Assembly (NCBI RefSeq): GCF_010994755.1
Contig: NZ_WHSB02000005.1
Span: 405,281-469,280 of the forward strand
Length of the DNA stretch: 64,000 bases
Direction: 5' to 3'
From: Shinella lacus
GTDB lineage: Bacteria > Pseudomonadota > Alphaproteobacteria > Rhizobiales > Rhizobiaceae
Shown: positions 51,362 to 61,368 of the stretch, piece by piece
Layout: each line of letters begins with the position of its first letter
Position numbering within the stretch: position 1 is the stretch's first letter
Notes under the pieces: generated by a model
The model's input: only the letters and a program-made list of their open reading frames with translations
Told to the model about the DNA's origin: nothing
Database searches by the model: none
Position numbers and translations under genes: made by a program

Positions 51362-52903
51362 GTGTTTGGAATCGCAAAAACTTTTCGAGCTTCCGTCGCG
51401 GGTGGACTGAGTTTCTGCCTGGCGTTTTCCGGCATGCCGGGCCTCGAGGGCGCGGGCGTCGCGACCGCGCAAGCATCGACCGCGTCGGTCATCCGCATTA
51501 CCAGCAGCGGCCCCGGTGCCCGCAAGTCTGTAAAGCTCGGCCTCAACAAGGCAATCGTCGTCGATCTGCCGACCGACGCGCACGACATTCTTGTCGCGGA
51601 TCCGGTCAAGGCGGACGCCGTCACCCGCACGTCGCGCCGCATCTATCTCTTCGGCAAGGAAGTTGGCCAGACCAACATCTTTATCTTTGGGCCGGGTGGC
51701 GAGGAGATCGTCAGCATCGACCTGAATGTCGAGCGCGACATCGACGGCCTGCAGGCGAACCTGCGCCGCTTCATCCCCGACTCCGACATCGAAGTCGAGA
51801 TCATCTCGGACAATATCGTGCTGAACGGCACGGTGCGCACGCCACAGGATGCCGCGCAGGCGACGCGTCTTGCGGAAATCTTCCTGAAGGGCGGCGAGGC
51901 CACGACCCGCACGATCGTCTCCCAGGGCAACAACGGCGATTCCGCGATCTTCGGCGAAGCGCGCCGCAGCTCGCAGGTCGTCAACATGCTGAAGATCGAT
52001 GGCGAGGACCAGGTCACGCTGAAGATTACCGTGGCGGAAGTCAGCCGCCAGGTGCTGAAGCAGCTCGGCTTCAACGGCTCCGTCCAGGGATCGAACGGCG
52101 GCATATCGTTCCGCAACCCGACCAATCTCGGCGGCGCGGCCGACTGGGTCTCCAACGGCGTTGCCAGCGGCACGCTTGGCGGCCTGTCGCTTGCCGGCAG
52201 CATGAGCGCCATGGAACAGGCCGGCGTCATGCGCACGCTTGCCGAACCAAGCCTCACGGCCATTTCCGGCGAGGAGGCGAGATTCTATGTCGGCGGCGAG
52301 TTCCGCCTTCCGACCGAACAATCGATCGACGTCGACGAAGAAACCGGCAAAGCGACGGTCGGTCGCACCATCGATCAGGTCGAATACGGCATCCGTCTAA
52401 ACTTCCGCCCTGTCGTGCTGTCGCCTGGCCGCATCAGCCTGAAGATTGAGACCGAGGTGTCGGAACCGACCTTTGAAGGATCGGCGACATCTATCGCCAA
52501 CAGCAACATTCCCGGCCTGACCGTGCTCGGCATCCGCCGCCGTGAGGCTTCCACCAGCGTCGAACTGCCGTCGGGCGGCTCCATCGTCATCGCCGGCCTC
52601 GTCAAGGACGACATCCGCCAGGCGGTTTCGGGTCTGCCGGGCCTCTCGAAGATCCCGATCTTCGGCACCCTGTTCCGCTCGAAGGATTTCGTGCGCAACG
52701 AGACGGAAATGGTCATCATCGCGACGCCCTATCTCGTGCGGCCTGTAGCGCGCAACGCGCTCTCGCGTCCGGATGACAATTTCAACGCCACTAACGACGC
52801 GGCAAGCTTCTTCCTCGGCAAGGTGAACAAGATCTACGGCCGCAAGGAAGAGGCGATGCCCTCGGGCAATTACCACGGCTCCATCGGCTTCATCTACAAG
52901 TGA
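51362..52903 (+). CDS. cpaC: Tad pilus secretin CpaC/RcpA
   Basis: 513-residue outer-membrane secretin. A signal peptide precedes the N domain (RKSVKLGLNKAIVVDLPTDAHDILVADPVKADAV, like the free-standing protein at 48798-49220), then a BON region and the C-terminal secretin domain with LKQLGFNGSVQ, VGRTIDQVEYGIRLNFRPVV and the VPFFGDL-like IPIFGTLFRSKDF. The GTG at 51362 has AGGAG at 7 bp; the upstream ATG at 51308 lies in cpaB. Overlaps the start region of cpaD. Confidence 0.94.
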   Translation: MFGIAKTFRASVAGGLSFCLAFSGMPGLEGAGVATAQASTASVIRITSSGPGARKSVKLGLNKAIVVDLPTDAHDILVADPVKADAVTRTSRRIYLFGKEVGQTNIFIFGPGGEEIVSIDLNVERDIDGLQANLRRFIPDSDIEVEIISDNIVLNGTVRTPQDAAQATRLAEIFLKGGEATTRTIVSQGNNGDSAIFGEARRSSQVVNMLKIDGEDQVTLKITVAEVSRQVLKQLGFNGSVQGSNGGISFRNPTNLGGAADWVSNGVASGTLGGLSLAGSMSAMEQAGVMRTLAEPSLTAISGEEARFYVGGEFRLPTEQSIDVDEETGKATVGRTIDQVEYGIRLNFRPVVLSPGRISLKIETEVSEPTFEGSATSIANSNIPGLTVLGIRRREASTSVELPSGGSIVIAGLVKDDIRQAVSGLPGLSKIPIFGTLFRSKDFVRNETEMVIIATPYLVRPVARNALSRPDDNFNATNDAASFFLGKVNKIYGRKEEAMPSGNYHGSIGFIYK

Positions 52904-52914
52904 CGGGACGGAAG

Positions 52915-53625
52915 ATGCGCGACAACAATAGCCAGATCCGACTTCCCGCAAGGAACCGCACCATGCACAAGCCGATGCGCGCTGCGCTTGCAGCGACCTT
53001 CATTCTCTCGGCCGCGGCCCTTTCCGGCTGTGGTGCGCGCCCGGACCGGTCCACGACGGGGTCGATCCCGGACGATTACCGCACGCGCCATCCGATCGTG
53101 CTGTCCGAGACCGCGCAGACCATGGACATTCCGATCGCCACCGGCGACCGGGCGCTGACGGTCGCCATGCGTGACAACATCCGCGGTTTCGCCGCCGACC
53201 ATCTCGCCAAGTCGCGCAGCGCCGTGCAAATCATGCTGCCGGCCGGATCGGCGAATGCGGCCACGGCCGACCACTTGCGCAAGGATATCCGCGCGACCCT
53301 CGTCGGCGCCGGCTTGAAACGCGACCAGCTGATCGAGACGCGTTACGATGCCAGCGGCTACGGCTCGTCTGCGCCGATCCGCCTTGCCTTCTTCGCCATC
53401 ACGGCCAAGGCTGGCCCCTGCGGTGAATGGCCAGAAGATCTCGTCGTTAACACGATGGAAAACCGCAACTACCATAATTTCGGCTGCGCCTCGCAAGCCA
53501 ACCTTGCTGCCCAGATCGCGAACCCGATGGATCTTCTCCAGCCGCGCGGCATGACCCCGATCGACGCCGAGCAGCGTTACGTGGTCATCCAGGACTATCG
53601 CGCCGGAGAAAGCAGCGCGGACTAA
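52915..53625 (+). CDS. cpaD: Tad pilus lipoprotein CpaD
   Basis: About 236 residues: a lipoprotein signal with the box LSGC near residue 39 (AALAATFILSAAALSGCGARP), then the CpaD domain (HPIVLSETAQTMDIPIATGD; IRLAFFAITAKAGPCGEWPEDL; NFGCASQANLAAQIANPMDLLQPRG). An internal ATG just before the hydrophobic stretch (MHKPMRAA) may be the real start. Pilotin-like partner of the secretin. Confidence 0.92.
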   Translation: MRDNNSQIRLPARNRTMHKPMRAALAATFILSAAALSGCGARPDRSTTGSIPDDYRTRHPIVLSETAQTMDIPIATGDRALTVAMRDNIRGFAADHLAKSRSAVQIMLPAGSANAATADHLRKDIRATLVGAGLKRDQLIETRYDASGYGSSAPIRLAFFAITAKAGPCGEWPEDLVVNTMENRNYHNFGCASQANLAAQIANPMDLLQPRGMTPIDAEQRYVVIQDYRAGESSAD

Positions 53626-53691
53626 CGACGGTGGAACGGCCACTGGCAAGAGACAACCATTCATCCGGTCAACCGGACACCAGGAACGGGC

Positions 53692-54981
53692 ATGACGATG
53701 AACCCAGCAGATTACACCATTGAGCACGCCGCAGGCGCCGAGGCTGAAGAGCCGGTTCGGCCCTCCGAACTCGAGGCCGTGCGTTCGCTGCCCCGCATCT
53801 CGGTGCACGCCTTCTGCGAAAGCGAGGCGATGCTGCGCACCATGGAGCGCTGCGCCCAGGACCGGCGCCTCTCCAAGGTGAGCCTGCGCGTCTCCAGCGC
53901 CAGCATCGCGGCCGCCGCCAACATGTTCGCCTCCGCGCCGACACCGAATCTGCTGATCCTCGAAACTTCGACCGAGCCGCGCGGCATCATGGACGAGCTT
54001 GCGCCGCTCGCCGAGGTCTGCGACCCGAGCACCAAGGTCATCATCGTCGGCAATTACAACGACATCCCGCTCTATCGCGACCTCATCCGCAACGGCATTT
54101 CCGAATATATGGTCGGCCCCGTCGGCATGGCCGATATCCTGAACGCCATGTCGGCGATCTTCGTCGATCCCGATTCCGAGCCGCTCGGCCGCACGATCGC
54201 CTTCATCGGCGCCAAGGGCGGCTCCGGCTCCTCGACGATCGCGCACAATTGCGCCTTCGACATTTCGAGCCTCTTCCAGACGGAAGTCATCCTCGCAGAC
54301 CTCGACCTGCCCTATGGCACCGCCAATATCGACTTCGACCAAGATCCCCCGCAGGGCATTTCCGAGGCGATCTATGCGCCGGACCGGCTCGACGAAGTAT
54401 TCCTCGACCGCCTGCTGACCAAGTGCTCGGAGCGCCTGTCGCTGCTCGCGGCCCCGTCCATGCTGGATCGTGCCTACGATCTCGAACGCGGCTCCTTCCA
54501 GCCGATCATCGAAGTGTTGCAGCGCAGCGCCCCCGTGACCATCCTCGACGTGCCACATGCCTGGTCGGAATGGACCCGAGCGCTGCTGTCGGAGGTCGAC
54601 GAGTTGATCATCACGGCCGTGCCGGACCTTGCGAACCTGCGTAACGCGAAGAACATGCTCGACGCCTTGAAGAAGCTCAGGCCGAACGACAAGCCGCCCC
54701 ACCTGATCCTCAATCAGGTCGGCCTGCCGAAACGCCCGGAAATCGCCCCTGCCGATTTTTGCGAGCCGCTCGGCATGCAGCCGATCGCGATCATCCCCTT
54801 CGACGCGCAGCTCTTCGGCACAGCCTCAAACAGCGGCCGCATGATCGCCGAGATGGATCGCAAATCGCCGACGGCGGAAACCTTCTCGCAGATCGCCCAT
54901 ATCGTGACGGGCCGCGCGACGATCAAGAAACCCAAGAAGGCCGGCCTCGGCAAGATGCTCGGCCTGCTCGGCCGCAAGTAA
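53692..54981 (+). CDS. cpaE: Tad pilus localisation ATPase CpaE/TadZ
   Basis: 429 residues: an N-terminal receiver-like domain (about 30-160, no clear phospho-Asp) and a C-terminal ParA/MinD-like ATPase with the deviant Walker A GAKGGSGSSTIAHN and LADLDLPYGTANIDFDQDPP. TadZ proteins place the pilus machinery in the cell. The extra C-terminal tail is Lys/Gly-rich. Confidence 0.92.
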   Translation: MTMNPADYTIEHAAGAEAEEPVRPSELEAVRSLPRISVHAFCESEAMLRTMERCAQDRRLSKVSLRVSSASIAAAANMFASAPTPNLLILETSTEPRGIMDELAPLAEVCDPSTKVIIVGNYNDIPLYRDLIRNGISEYMVGPVGMADILNAMSAIFVDPDSEPLGRTIAFIGAKGGSGSSTIAHNCAFDISSLFQTEVILADLDLPYGTANIDFDQDPPQGISEAIYAPDRLDEVFLDRLLTKCSERLSLLAAPSMLDRAYDLERGSFQPIIEVLQRSAPVTILDVPHAWSEWTRALLSEVDELIITAVPDLANLRNAKNMLDALKKLRPNDKPPHLILNQVGLPKRPEIAPADFCEPLGMQPIAIIPFDAQLFGTASNSGRMIAEMDRKSPTAETFSQIAHIVTGRATIKKPKKAGLGKMLGLLGRK

Positions 54982-55028
54982 GCCAAGGTAGGCCCTAAGG
55001 GGCGGCGCAACAGACTGGATGAAGTGGC

Positions 55029-56504
55029 ATGTTCGGCAGACGCGGCAATGAAGGTACAGGCAAGAGCGGCACGGCGGGCCAGACGGCCCATGCCGTTCCG
55101 GCTTCCGCCACGACCATGACGGCGGAGCGTCCGGTCACGGCCGCACCCCAGCCCGTCTTCGAGCCGGCCCCGCCGCCGGTCATGGCACCCGCGCAGGCCG
55201 CAACGGGACGCCGCCGCACGCCGCGCACGGAAGATTATTACGACACGAAGAGCCAGGTCTTCTCCGCGCTCATCGACACGATCGACCTGTCGCAGCTCGC
55301 CAAGCTCGATACCGAGAGCGCGCGTGAAGAAATCCGCGATATCGTCAACGACATCATCACGATCAAGAACTTCGCGATGTCGATTTCCGAGCAGGAAGAA
55401 CTGCTCGACGACATCTGCAACGACGTTCTCGGCTATGGCCCGCTGGAGCCGCTGCTCGCACGCGACGACATCGCCGATATCATGGTGAACGGTGCCGGCA
55501 AGACCTATATTGAAGTGGGCGGCAAGGTGCAGGAATCGGAGATCCGTTTCCGCGACAATGCCCAGCTTCTGTCAATCTGCCAGCGCATCGTCAGCCAGGT
55601 TGGCCGCCGCGTCGACGAATCGAGCCCGATCTGCGACGCGCGCTTGCCGGACGGCTCGCGCGTCAACGTCATCGCCCCGCCGCTCGCCATCGACGGCACC
55701 GCGCTCACCATCCGTAAGTTCAAGAAGGACAAGCTGACGCTCGACCAACTGGTCAAGTTCGGCTCGATCACGCCCGAGGGTGCAGCACTCCTCCAGATCA
55801 TCGGCCGCGTGCGCTGCAACCTCGTCATTTCCGGCGGCACGGGCTCGGGCAAGACGACGCTGCTCAACTGCCTGACGAACTATATCGACCGGGACGAGCG
55901 CGTCATCACCTGCGAAGACTCGGCCGAACTCCAGCTCCAGCAGCCGCATGTCGTGCGCCTCGAAACGCGCCCGCCGAACATCGAAGGCGAAGGCGAGATC
56001 ACCATGCGCGATCTCATTAAGAACTGCCTGCGTATGCGGCCTGAACGCATCATCGTCGGCGAAGTGCGCGGACCGGAGGTCTTCGACCTCCTGCAGGCGA
56101 TGAACACCGGCCACGACGGCTCGATGGGCACGATCCACGCCAACACGCCGCGCGAATGCCTGAGCCGTATGGAATCGATGATCGCCATGGGCGGCTACAC
56201 GCTGCCCGCCAAGACGGTCCGCGAAATCATCGCCGGCTCGATCGATGTCATCATCCAGGCCTCGCGCCTGCGCGACGGCTCGCGCCGCATCACCCACATC
56301 ACCGAGGTGGTGGGCATGGAAGGCGACGTCATCGTCACGCAGGACCTGATGCGCTTCGAGATGCAGGGCGAGGATGCCAACGGCCGCATCATCGGCAAAC
56401 ATACGGGCACGGGCATCGGCAAGCCGCATTTCTGGGACCGCGCCCGCTATTTCAACGAGGACAAGCGCCTGGCGGCAACGCTCGACGCGATGGAAAAGCC
56501 GTAA
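55029..56504 (+). CDS. cpaF: Tad pilus assembly ATPase CpaF/TadA
   Basis: 491-residue secretion-type ATPase that powers pilus extension. A disordered Pro/Ala N-terminus (about 1-70) precedes [20 protein letters not shown]. Walker A is [13 protein letters not shown], the Asp box is [23 protein letters not shown] and Walker B is [16 protein letters not shown], followed by the His box in [13 protein letters not shown]. Confidence 0.95.
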   Translation: MFGRRGNEGTGKSGTAGQTAHAVPASATTMTAERPVTAAPQPVFEPAPPPVMAPAQAATGRRRTPRTEDYYDTKSQVFSALIDTIDLSQLAKLDTESAREEIRDIVNDIITIKNFAMSISEQEELLDDICNDVLGYGPLEPLLARDDIADIMVNGAGKTYIEVGGKVQESEIRFRDNAQLLSICQRIVSQVGRRVDESSPICDARLPDGSRVNVIAPPLAIDGTALTIRKFKKDKLTLDQLVKFGSITPEGAALLQIIGRVRCNLVISGGTGSGKTTLLNCLTNYIDRDERVITCEDSAELQLQQPHVVRLETRPPNIEGEGEITMRDLIKNCLRMRPERIIVGEVRGPEVFDLLQAMNTGHDGSMGTIHANTPRECLSRMESMIAMGGYTLPAKTVREIIAGSIDVIIQASRLRDGSRRITHITEVVGMEGDVIVTQDLMRFEMQGEDANGRIIGKHTGTGIGKPHFWDRARYFNEDKRLAATLDAMEKP

Positions 56505-56513
56505 GGGGCGCCG

Positions 56514-57524
56514 ATGTTCGGACTGGATATCACCATCGTGGCGATCTTCGCGCTGGCGGCGCTCTCCACCGCCGGCCTCGCCTATGGCCTGCTCTTCTCG
56601 CGCATCGAAACCGAGAGGAAGACGGAAAACCGCGTGCGCCGGGTGCAGGCGGCAGAGACGGACCAGGGCAAGGCCAAGGCCTCCCGCGATCGCTTGCAGG
56701 AACTGTCCAAGCGCCGCAAGTCGGTGCAGGATTCGCTGAAGGACCTGGAAAAGAAACAGCAAGAGCAGACCAAGCGCGTTGCCGCCACGCTCAAGGCGAA
56801 ACTGGTGCAGGCCGGTCTTTCGATCACCATCTCGCAATTCTACATGATCAGCGCCGCCTTCGGCCTTTTCGTTTTCCTGCTTGTGCTCCTCGCCGGCTCC
56901 GGCCTCATCGTCAGCCTCGGCGCCGCCTTCATCGGCTCAGCCGGCCTGCCGCGCTGGATCGTCGGTTTCCTCGTCAAGCGGCGGCTGAACAAGTTCCTCG
57001 AGGAGTTCCCGAACTCGCTCGACGTGATGACGCGCTCGATCAAATCCGGCCTGCCGCTGACCGATGCGCTGCGCCTGATCGCCTCCGAGGGCCAGGAGCC
57101 GGTGCGCACGGAATTCCGCCGGCTCGTCGAGGCCCAGCAGGTCGGCCTCAACGTGCCGGAAGCCTGCGCGCGCATGTTCACCAACATTCCGCTGCAGGAA
57201 GTCAACTTCTTCGCCATCGTCATCGCGATCCAGAGCCAGGCTGGCGGCAACCTCTCCGAAGCGCTCGGCAACCTGTCGCGCGTCCTGCGCGAGCGGCGCA
57301 AGATGAAGGCCAAGGTCAACGCGCTGTCGATGGAAGCCAAGGCATCCGCCGCCATCATCGGCGCCCTGCCGTTCATCGTCGCCTTCCTCGTCTACCTGAC
57401 CTCGCCCGACTACATCATGATCCTGTTCCAGGATTCGCGCGGCCACCTCATTCTCGGCGTCTCCGGCGTCTGGATGTCCATCGGCATCCTCGTGATGCGC
57501 AACATGATCAACTTCGACATCTAG
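56514..57524 (+). CDS. tadB: Tad pilus inner-membrane protein TadB
   Basis: 336-residue T2SF-domain platform protein. N-terminal span, a basic coiled-coil segment (LKDLEKKQQEQTKRVAATLKAK), then FPNSLDVMTRSIKSGLPLTDALRLIASEG and SQAGGNLSEALGNLSRVLRERRKMKAKVNALSMEAKASA, the hallmark of the T2SF fold. 9 bp after cpaF. Confidence 0.93.
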   Translation: MFGLDITIVAIFALAALSTAGLAYGLLFSRIETERKTENRVRRVQAAETDQGKAKASRDRLQELSKRRKSVQDSLKDLEKKQQEQTKRVAATLKAKLVQAGLSITISQFYMISAAFGLFVFLLVLLAGSGLIVSLGAAFIGSAGLPRWIVGFLVKRRLNKFLEEFPNSLDVMTRSIKSGLPLTDALRLIASEGQEPVRTEFRRLVEAQQVGLNVPEACARMFTNIPLQEVNFFAIVIAIQSQAGGNLSEALGNLSRVLRERRKMKAKVNALSMEAKASAAIIGALPFIVAFLVYLTSPDYIMILFQDSRGHLILGVSGVWMSIGILVMRNMINFDI

Positions 57525-57535
57525 AGGCCAGGGTC

Positions 57536-58516
57536 ATGTCCATCGTCGAAACTCTTACCGACCCGAACGTCCTGCTGCCAGCCTTCGTGATGATCGCGGT
57601 GCTGGCCACCTTCTATACGCTCGCCGTGCCCTATCTCGACCGCGGCGACCTCGACAAGCGCATGAAGTCGGTTGCGCTGGAGCGCGAGCAGATGCGGGCA
57701 CGCGAACGCGCTCGCATGAACGCGGACTCCCCGCAGAACAAGGCATCGCTGCGCGCGCAGCACAACACCTCCGTTCGCAACGTCGTCGACCGGCTGAACC
57801 TTCGCGAGGCGCTGGTCGACGCCAACACGATGAACCGACTGCGCCAGGCCGGCTACCGCTCGCAGAACGCGCTCAACATCTTCCTCTTCGCCCGTTTCGT
57901 GCTGCCGTTCGTCTTTGGCGCGCTCGGCGCGTTCTACATCTTCTACCTCGGTTATCTCGGCGACAAACCGCTGCCGATGCGCATTCTGGCAACGATCGTC
58001 ATCGCCTATATCGGCTTTTACATGCCGAACATCGTCATCTCCAACAAAGTGACGAAGCGGCAGAAATCGATCCGGCGGGCTTGGCCGGATGCACTCGACC
58101 TCATGCTGATCTGCGTCGAATCCGGTATCTCCATCGAGGTCGCCTTCAAGCGCGTGGCCGACGAAATCGCCATGGCCTCGCCGGAACTCGCCGAGGAACT
58201 GGTGCTGACCACGGCGGAACTTTCCTTCCTCCAGGAGCGCCGCGCTGCTTACGAAAACCTTGGCATGCGAACGGGCCTCGACACGGTGAAATCGGTGACG
58301 CAGGCCCTCATCCAGGCCGAGCGCTACGGCACGCCGCTCGCCCAGGCGCTGCGCGTTCTCGCCCAGGAATGCCGCGACCAGCGCATGAACGAGGCGGAAA
58401 AGAAGGCCGCCGCCCTGCCGCCGAAGCTGACCGTGCCGATGATCCTGTTCTTTCTGCCGGTGCTGATCGCCGTCATCCTCGGCCCCGCCGGCATCCAGGT
58501 CGCCGACCGCTTCTAA
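57536..58516 (+). CDS. tadC: Tad pilus inner-membrane protein TadC
   Basis: 326-residue second T2SF protein, partner of TadB: SIRRAWPDALDLMLICVESGISIEVAFKRVADEI and IQAERYGTPLAQALRVLAQECRDQRMNEAEKKAAALPPKLTVPMILFFLP are diagnostic. The ATG at 57536 lies 11 bp after the tadB stop. Last gene of the plus-strand pilus operon. Confidence 0.93.
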   Translation: MSIVETLTDPNVLLPAFVMIAVLATFYTLAVPYLDRGDLDKRMKSVALEREQMRARERARMNADSPQNKASLRAQHNTSVRNVVDRLNLREALVDANTMNRLRQAGYRSQNALNIFLFARFVLPFVFGALGAFYIFYLGYLGDKPLPMRILATIVIAYIGFYMPNIVISNKVTKRQKSIRRAWPDALDLMLICVESGISIEVAFKRVADEIAMASPELAEELVLTTAELSFLQERRAAYENLGMRTGLDTVKSVTQALIQAERYGTPLAQALRVLAQECRDQRMNEAEKKAAALPPKLTVPMILFFLPVLIAVILGPAGIQVADRF

Positions 58517-58534
58517 GCACAAACCCGGACACGA

Positions 58535-58571
58535 TAAAAAACGCCCCGGTCGAAAATTTCGGCCGGGGCGG
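58535..58571 (-). terminator. minus-strand terminator after tadD
   Basis: CGCCCCGG (58542-58549) pairs with CCGGGGCG (58563-58570); on the minus strand TTTTTT follows. It separates convergent tadC and tadD. Confidence 0.7.
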
Positions 58572-58597
58572 AGTCGTCCTTGGGAGGGAGGCTCTGG

Positions 58598-59413
58598 TTA
58601 GTTGGTATTGCCGCTATCGTCGGCGGCGAGTTTCTTCCAGGCATTCTGCTGGGTCAGCATGGAGCGGAGATAGGCGACGTTTGCCTCGGCCTGCTCGGAG
58701 GTCAGCTCACGGCGGGCAATGTTTTCCGCCTCCTGGAAGCGGCCCTGGAGGCCGACGGCGAGAGCCAGGTTCTGGCGCACGCTGCTGTCGGCGCCGGGCT
58801 GCGAGGCCGCGGAATGCAGATAGGTCTCGGCGGTCTTCAGGTCCTTTGCCAAGAGATAGGACATGCCGAGATTGGACAGCACCGAGGGCTCGTTCGGATT
58901 GAGATCGAGCGCCTCGCGGTAACGCTGGCGGGCGTCGCCGGCGCGGCCGAGCTGGTCGAGGATCGCGCCTTCCGCCGATTTCAGCTTCCAGTCCGGCCGG
59001 TCCGGTGTCTGGGCACGCATGATGGTGTTCAGCGCCTGTTCGAGCTGGCCGGCCGCGGCCTGCGCCTTGCCGTAGGCCGCGAGCACCTCGCGGTCGTTGG
59101 GATTGCTGATGGCGACCTGCTGCATGACGGCGAGCGCCTGGTCGTTGCGCCCGTTCATGCGCAGCACATTGGCATAGTTCATGCCGACGGTGCGGTCCTT
59201 CGGGTTCTTCTCATAGGCCCGGCCGAAGCTGTCGGCGGCGCCGCGCAGTTCCGTCGTGTTCATCTCGGACACCGGCTTCGACATTTTCGGAATGGAGCCG
59301 GTGGTCAGGTTGCTCTTGCCGGCGCAGCCGGCCACCGCGACGGCGATGGTCAGAAGTGCTGCACCCTTGAGGAGCCCCGAATAGAAGGATGAACGCGTGA
59401 GGCAAGCGGCCAT
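58598..59413 (-). CDS. tadD: Tad pilus TPR lipoprotein TadD
   Basis: 271-residue lipoprotein: the signal with box VAGC near residue 30 (LLTIAVAVAGCAGK), then about five TPR units (VGMNYANVLRMNGRNDQALAVMQQVAISNPND; RQRYREALDLNPNEPSVLSNLGMSYLLAKDLKTAETYL). TadD acts as a pilotin/assembly factor for the Tad secretin. The ATG at 59413 is preferred because the signal peptide begins there. Confidence 0.88.
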   Translation of the reverse strand: MAACLTRSSFYSGLLKGAALLTIAVAVAGCAGKSNLTTGSIPKMSKPVSEMNTTELRGAADSFGRAYEKNPKDRTVGMNYANVLRMNGRNDQALAVMQQVAISNPNDREVLAAYGKAQAAAGQLEQALNTIMRAQTPDRPDWKLKSAEGAILDQLGRAGDARQRYREALDLNPNEPSVLSNLGMSYLLAKDLKTAETYLHSAASQPGADSSVRQNLALAVGLQGRFQEAENIARRELTSEQAEANVAYLRSMLTQQNAWKKLAADDSGNTN

Positions 59414-59550
59414 GATTAAGTCCCCGAAGCGATTTCCGCATGTCGCGGCGGTTAAGGAATCACGCCGCAATCTTCGCTCCAGCAATAATCTGTTAACCCT
59501 AACAGAGTGTTAATTGGCCGATTCTCTCGGCTCTCTTCAAAGGTTTCGCC

Positions 59551-60942
59551 ATGGCCCCCTTCCAGTTCATCGACCGGCCCTCTCCCTTCAACACGAAGAA
59601 CGGAAAGACCCTGCCGATCTTTGCGATCACCCCGGCCCATATCGAGACCGGAACGATCGACCCGATCGCGCTCGACTGGGCGAAGAAGGCCGGCTTCAAG
59701 GCGGAATCCGGCGCACTCCTGATGGTGCCGACCGCCGACGGCCATCTCGGCGGCGCCCTGTTCGGCCTCGGCCGCAACCCCTCCGACGCGCCGTTCCTGA
59801 CGGGCAAGCTCGCCCGCGCGCTCCCCGCCGGCGACTGGCATATCGAGACCGCGCCGCTGACGGCCAATCGCCTGGCGCTCGGTTACGGCCTCGGCAGCTA
59901 CCGCTTCGAGCGCTACAAGGCCTCCGCCTCCGAAGCACCCACCCTGCTCATCCCCAGCGACGCCGACGCCACCGACATCAAGCGCCAGCTCGCCGGTGTC
60001 TTCCTCGCCCGCGACCTCATCAACACCCCCACCAACGACATGGGGCCGGACGCGATGGAAGACGTTTTCCGCGGCCTCGGCACGCATTACAAGGCGAAGG
60101 TCTCGGTCATCACGGGCGAGGACCTGCTGAAGGAGAACTTCCCGCTCATCCATACCGTCGGCCGCGCCTCCGCGCAGGCGCCGCGGCTCCTCGAACTGCG
60201 CTGGGGCAAGAAGGGCCACAAGCGCGTGACGCTCGTCGGCAAGGGCGTGTGCTTCGATACCGGCGGCCTCGACATCAAGCCGGCCTCCTCCATGCTGCTG
60301 ATGAAGAAGGACATGGGCGGTGCGGCCAATGTCATGGGCCTCGCGCTGATGATCATGGATGCCAAGCTGAAGGTGGACCTGCGCGTGCTGCTGCCGGTCG
60401 TCGAAAACTCGATCTCGGCCAATGCCTTCCGCCCCGGCGACATCTACAAGAGCCGCAAGGGCCTGACGGTGCAGATCGACAATACCGACGCCGAGGGACG
60501 CCTCATCCTTGCCGACGCGCTTGCCTATGCGGACGAGGAGGAGGCCGACCTCGTCATCGACATGGCGACGCTGACCGGGGCTGCCCGCGTGGCGCTCGGC
60601 CCGGACCTGCCACCCTTCTTCACCGACGACGGCGACCTTGCGCACGATCTCACCGAAGCGAGCCTGACGGTGGACGACCCGATGTGGCGCATGCCGCTCT
60701 ACATGGGCTACGACAAGGACGTTTCCGCCCGCATCGCAGACCTCACCAATGCCCCTTCGGGCGGCATGGCGGGCTCGATCACCGCGGCGCTGTTCCTGAA
60801 GCGCTTCGTCACCCGCAACAAGCGCTGGGCGCATTTCGACATCTACGGCTGGGCGCAGGCCGAGCGGCCGCATTCGCCCGTTGGCGGCGAGGCGCAGGCG
60901 ATCCGCGCGCTCTACCACCACCTGCGCAAGGCGACCGCTTGA
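59551..60942 (+). CDS. leucyl aminopeptidase family protein (M17)
   Basis: 463-residue M17 zinc aminopeptidase: VTLVGKGVCFDTGGLDIKPASSMLLMKKDMGGAA (metal-binding Lys/Asp), VQIDNTDAEGRLILADALAYA (the family signature) and DMATLTGAARVALG. The N-terminal domain is short, as in the PepB-like rhizobial branch. Releases N-terminal amino acids from peptides. It is followed by a regulator and an NlpC/P60 hydrolase. Confidence 0.93.
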   Translation: MAPFQFIDRPSPFNTKNGKTLPIFAITPAHIETGTIDPIALDWAKKAGFKAESGALLMVPTADGHLGGALFGLGRNPSDAPFLTGKLARALPAGDWHIETAPLTANRLALGYGLGSYRFERYKASASEAPTLLIPSDADATDIKRQLAGVFLARDLINTPTNDMGPDAMEDVFRGLGTHYKAKVSVITGEDLLKENFPLIHTVGRASAQAPRLLELRWGKKGHKRVTLVGKGVCFDTGGLDIKPASSMLLMKKDMGGAANVMGLALMIMDAKLKVDLRVLLPVVENSISANAFRPGDIYKSRKGLTVQIDNTDAEGRLILADALAYADEEEADLVIDMATLTGAARVALGPDLPPFFTDDGDLAHDLTEASLTVDDPMWRMPLYMGYDKDVSARIADLTNAPSGGMAGSITAALFLKRFVTRNKRWAHFDIYGWAQAERPHSPVGGEAQAIRALYHHLRKATA

Positions 60943-61010
60943 GAGGAAGACTTTCCTTCGGGGGAACGATACGGTAGCGTAACGAAAATCCGCTCGCATC
61001 CGGAGGAGCC

Positions 61011-61361
61011 GTGCCGGTAGATCTGACCCCAACGCAGGCACTCGGCCTTTGGCACGAGGTGACGCTGCAGCAGGTGCATCAGGACGGGCGCGACCTGACG
61101 CTGCGGCAACTCGCAATCCTGCTGGAGATCTATCTCGTGCCGCCGCCGCATACGGTGCGGGGGCTCGCGGCGAAACTCGGCGTGACCAAGCCGGTGATCA
61201 CCCGCGCGCTCGACACGATGGGCGAGCTCGGCCTCGTCACCCGCATGCGCGACGACCGCGACCGCCGCAACGTCGTCATCAAGCGCACCGTGGACGGCGC
61301 GCTCTATCTCGAACACCTGGGCGACCTGATCATCGCCCGGGGCCGTGCGCAAACCCTGTGA
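61011..61361 (+). CDS. MarR-family winged-helix regulator
   Basis: 116 residues: TLRQLAILLEIYLVPPPHTVRGLAAKLGVTKPVITRALDTMGELGLVTRMRDDRDRRNVVIKRTVDGALYLEHLG is a clear winged helix with a DxRDRR wing. The start is GTG with GGAGG upstream. 7 bp before the NlpC/P60 gene, so co-transcribed. Confidence 0.85.
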   Translation: MPVDLTPTQALGLWHEVTLQQVHQDGRDLTLRQLAILLEIYLVPPPHTVRGLAAKLGVTKPVITRALDTMGELGLVTRMRDDRDRRNVVIKRTVDGALYLEHLGDLIIARGRAQTL

Positions 61362-61368
61362 GACGACC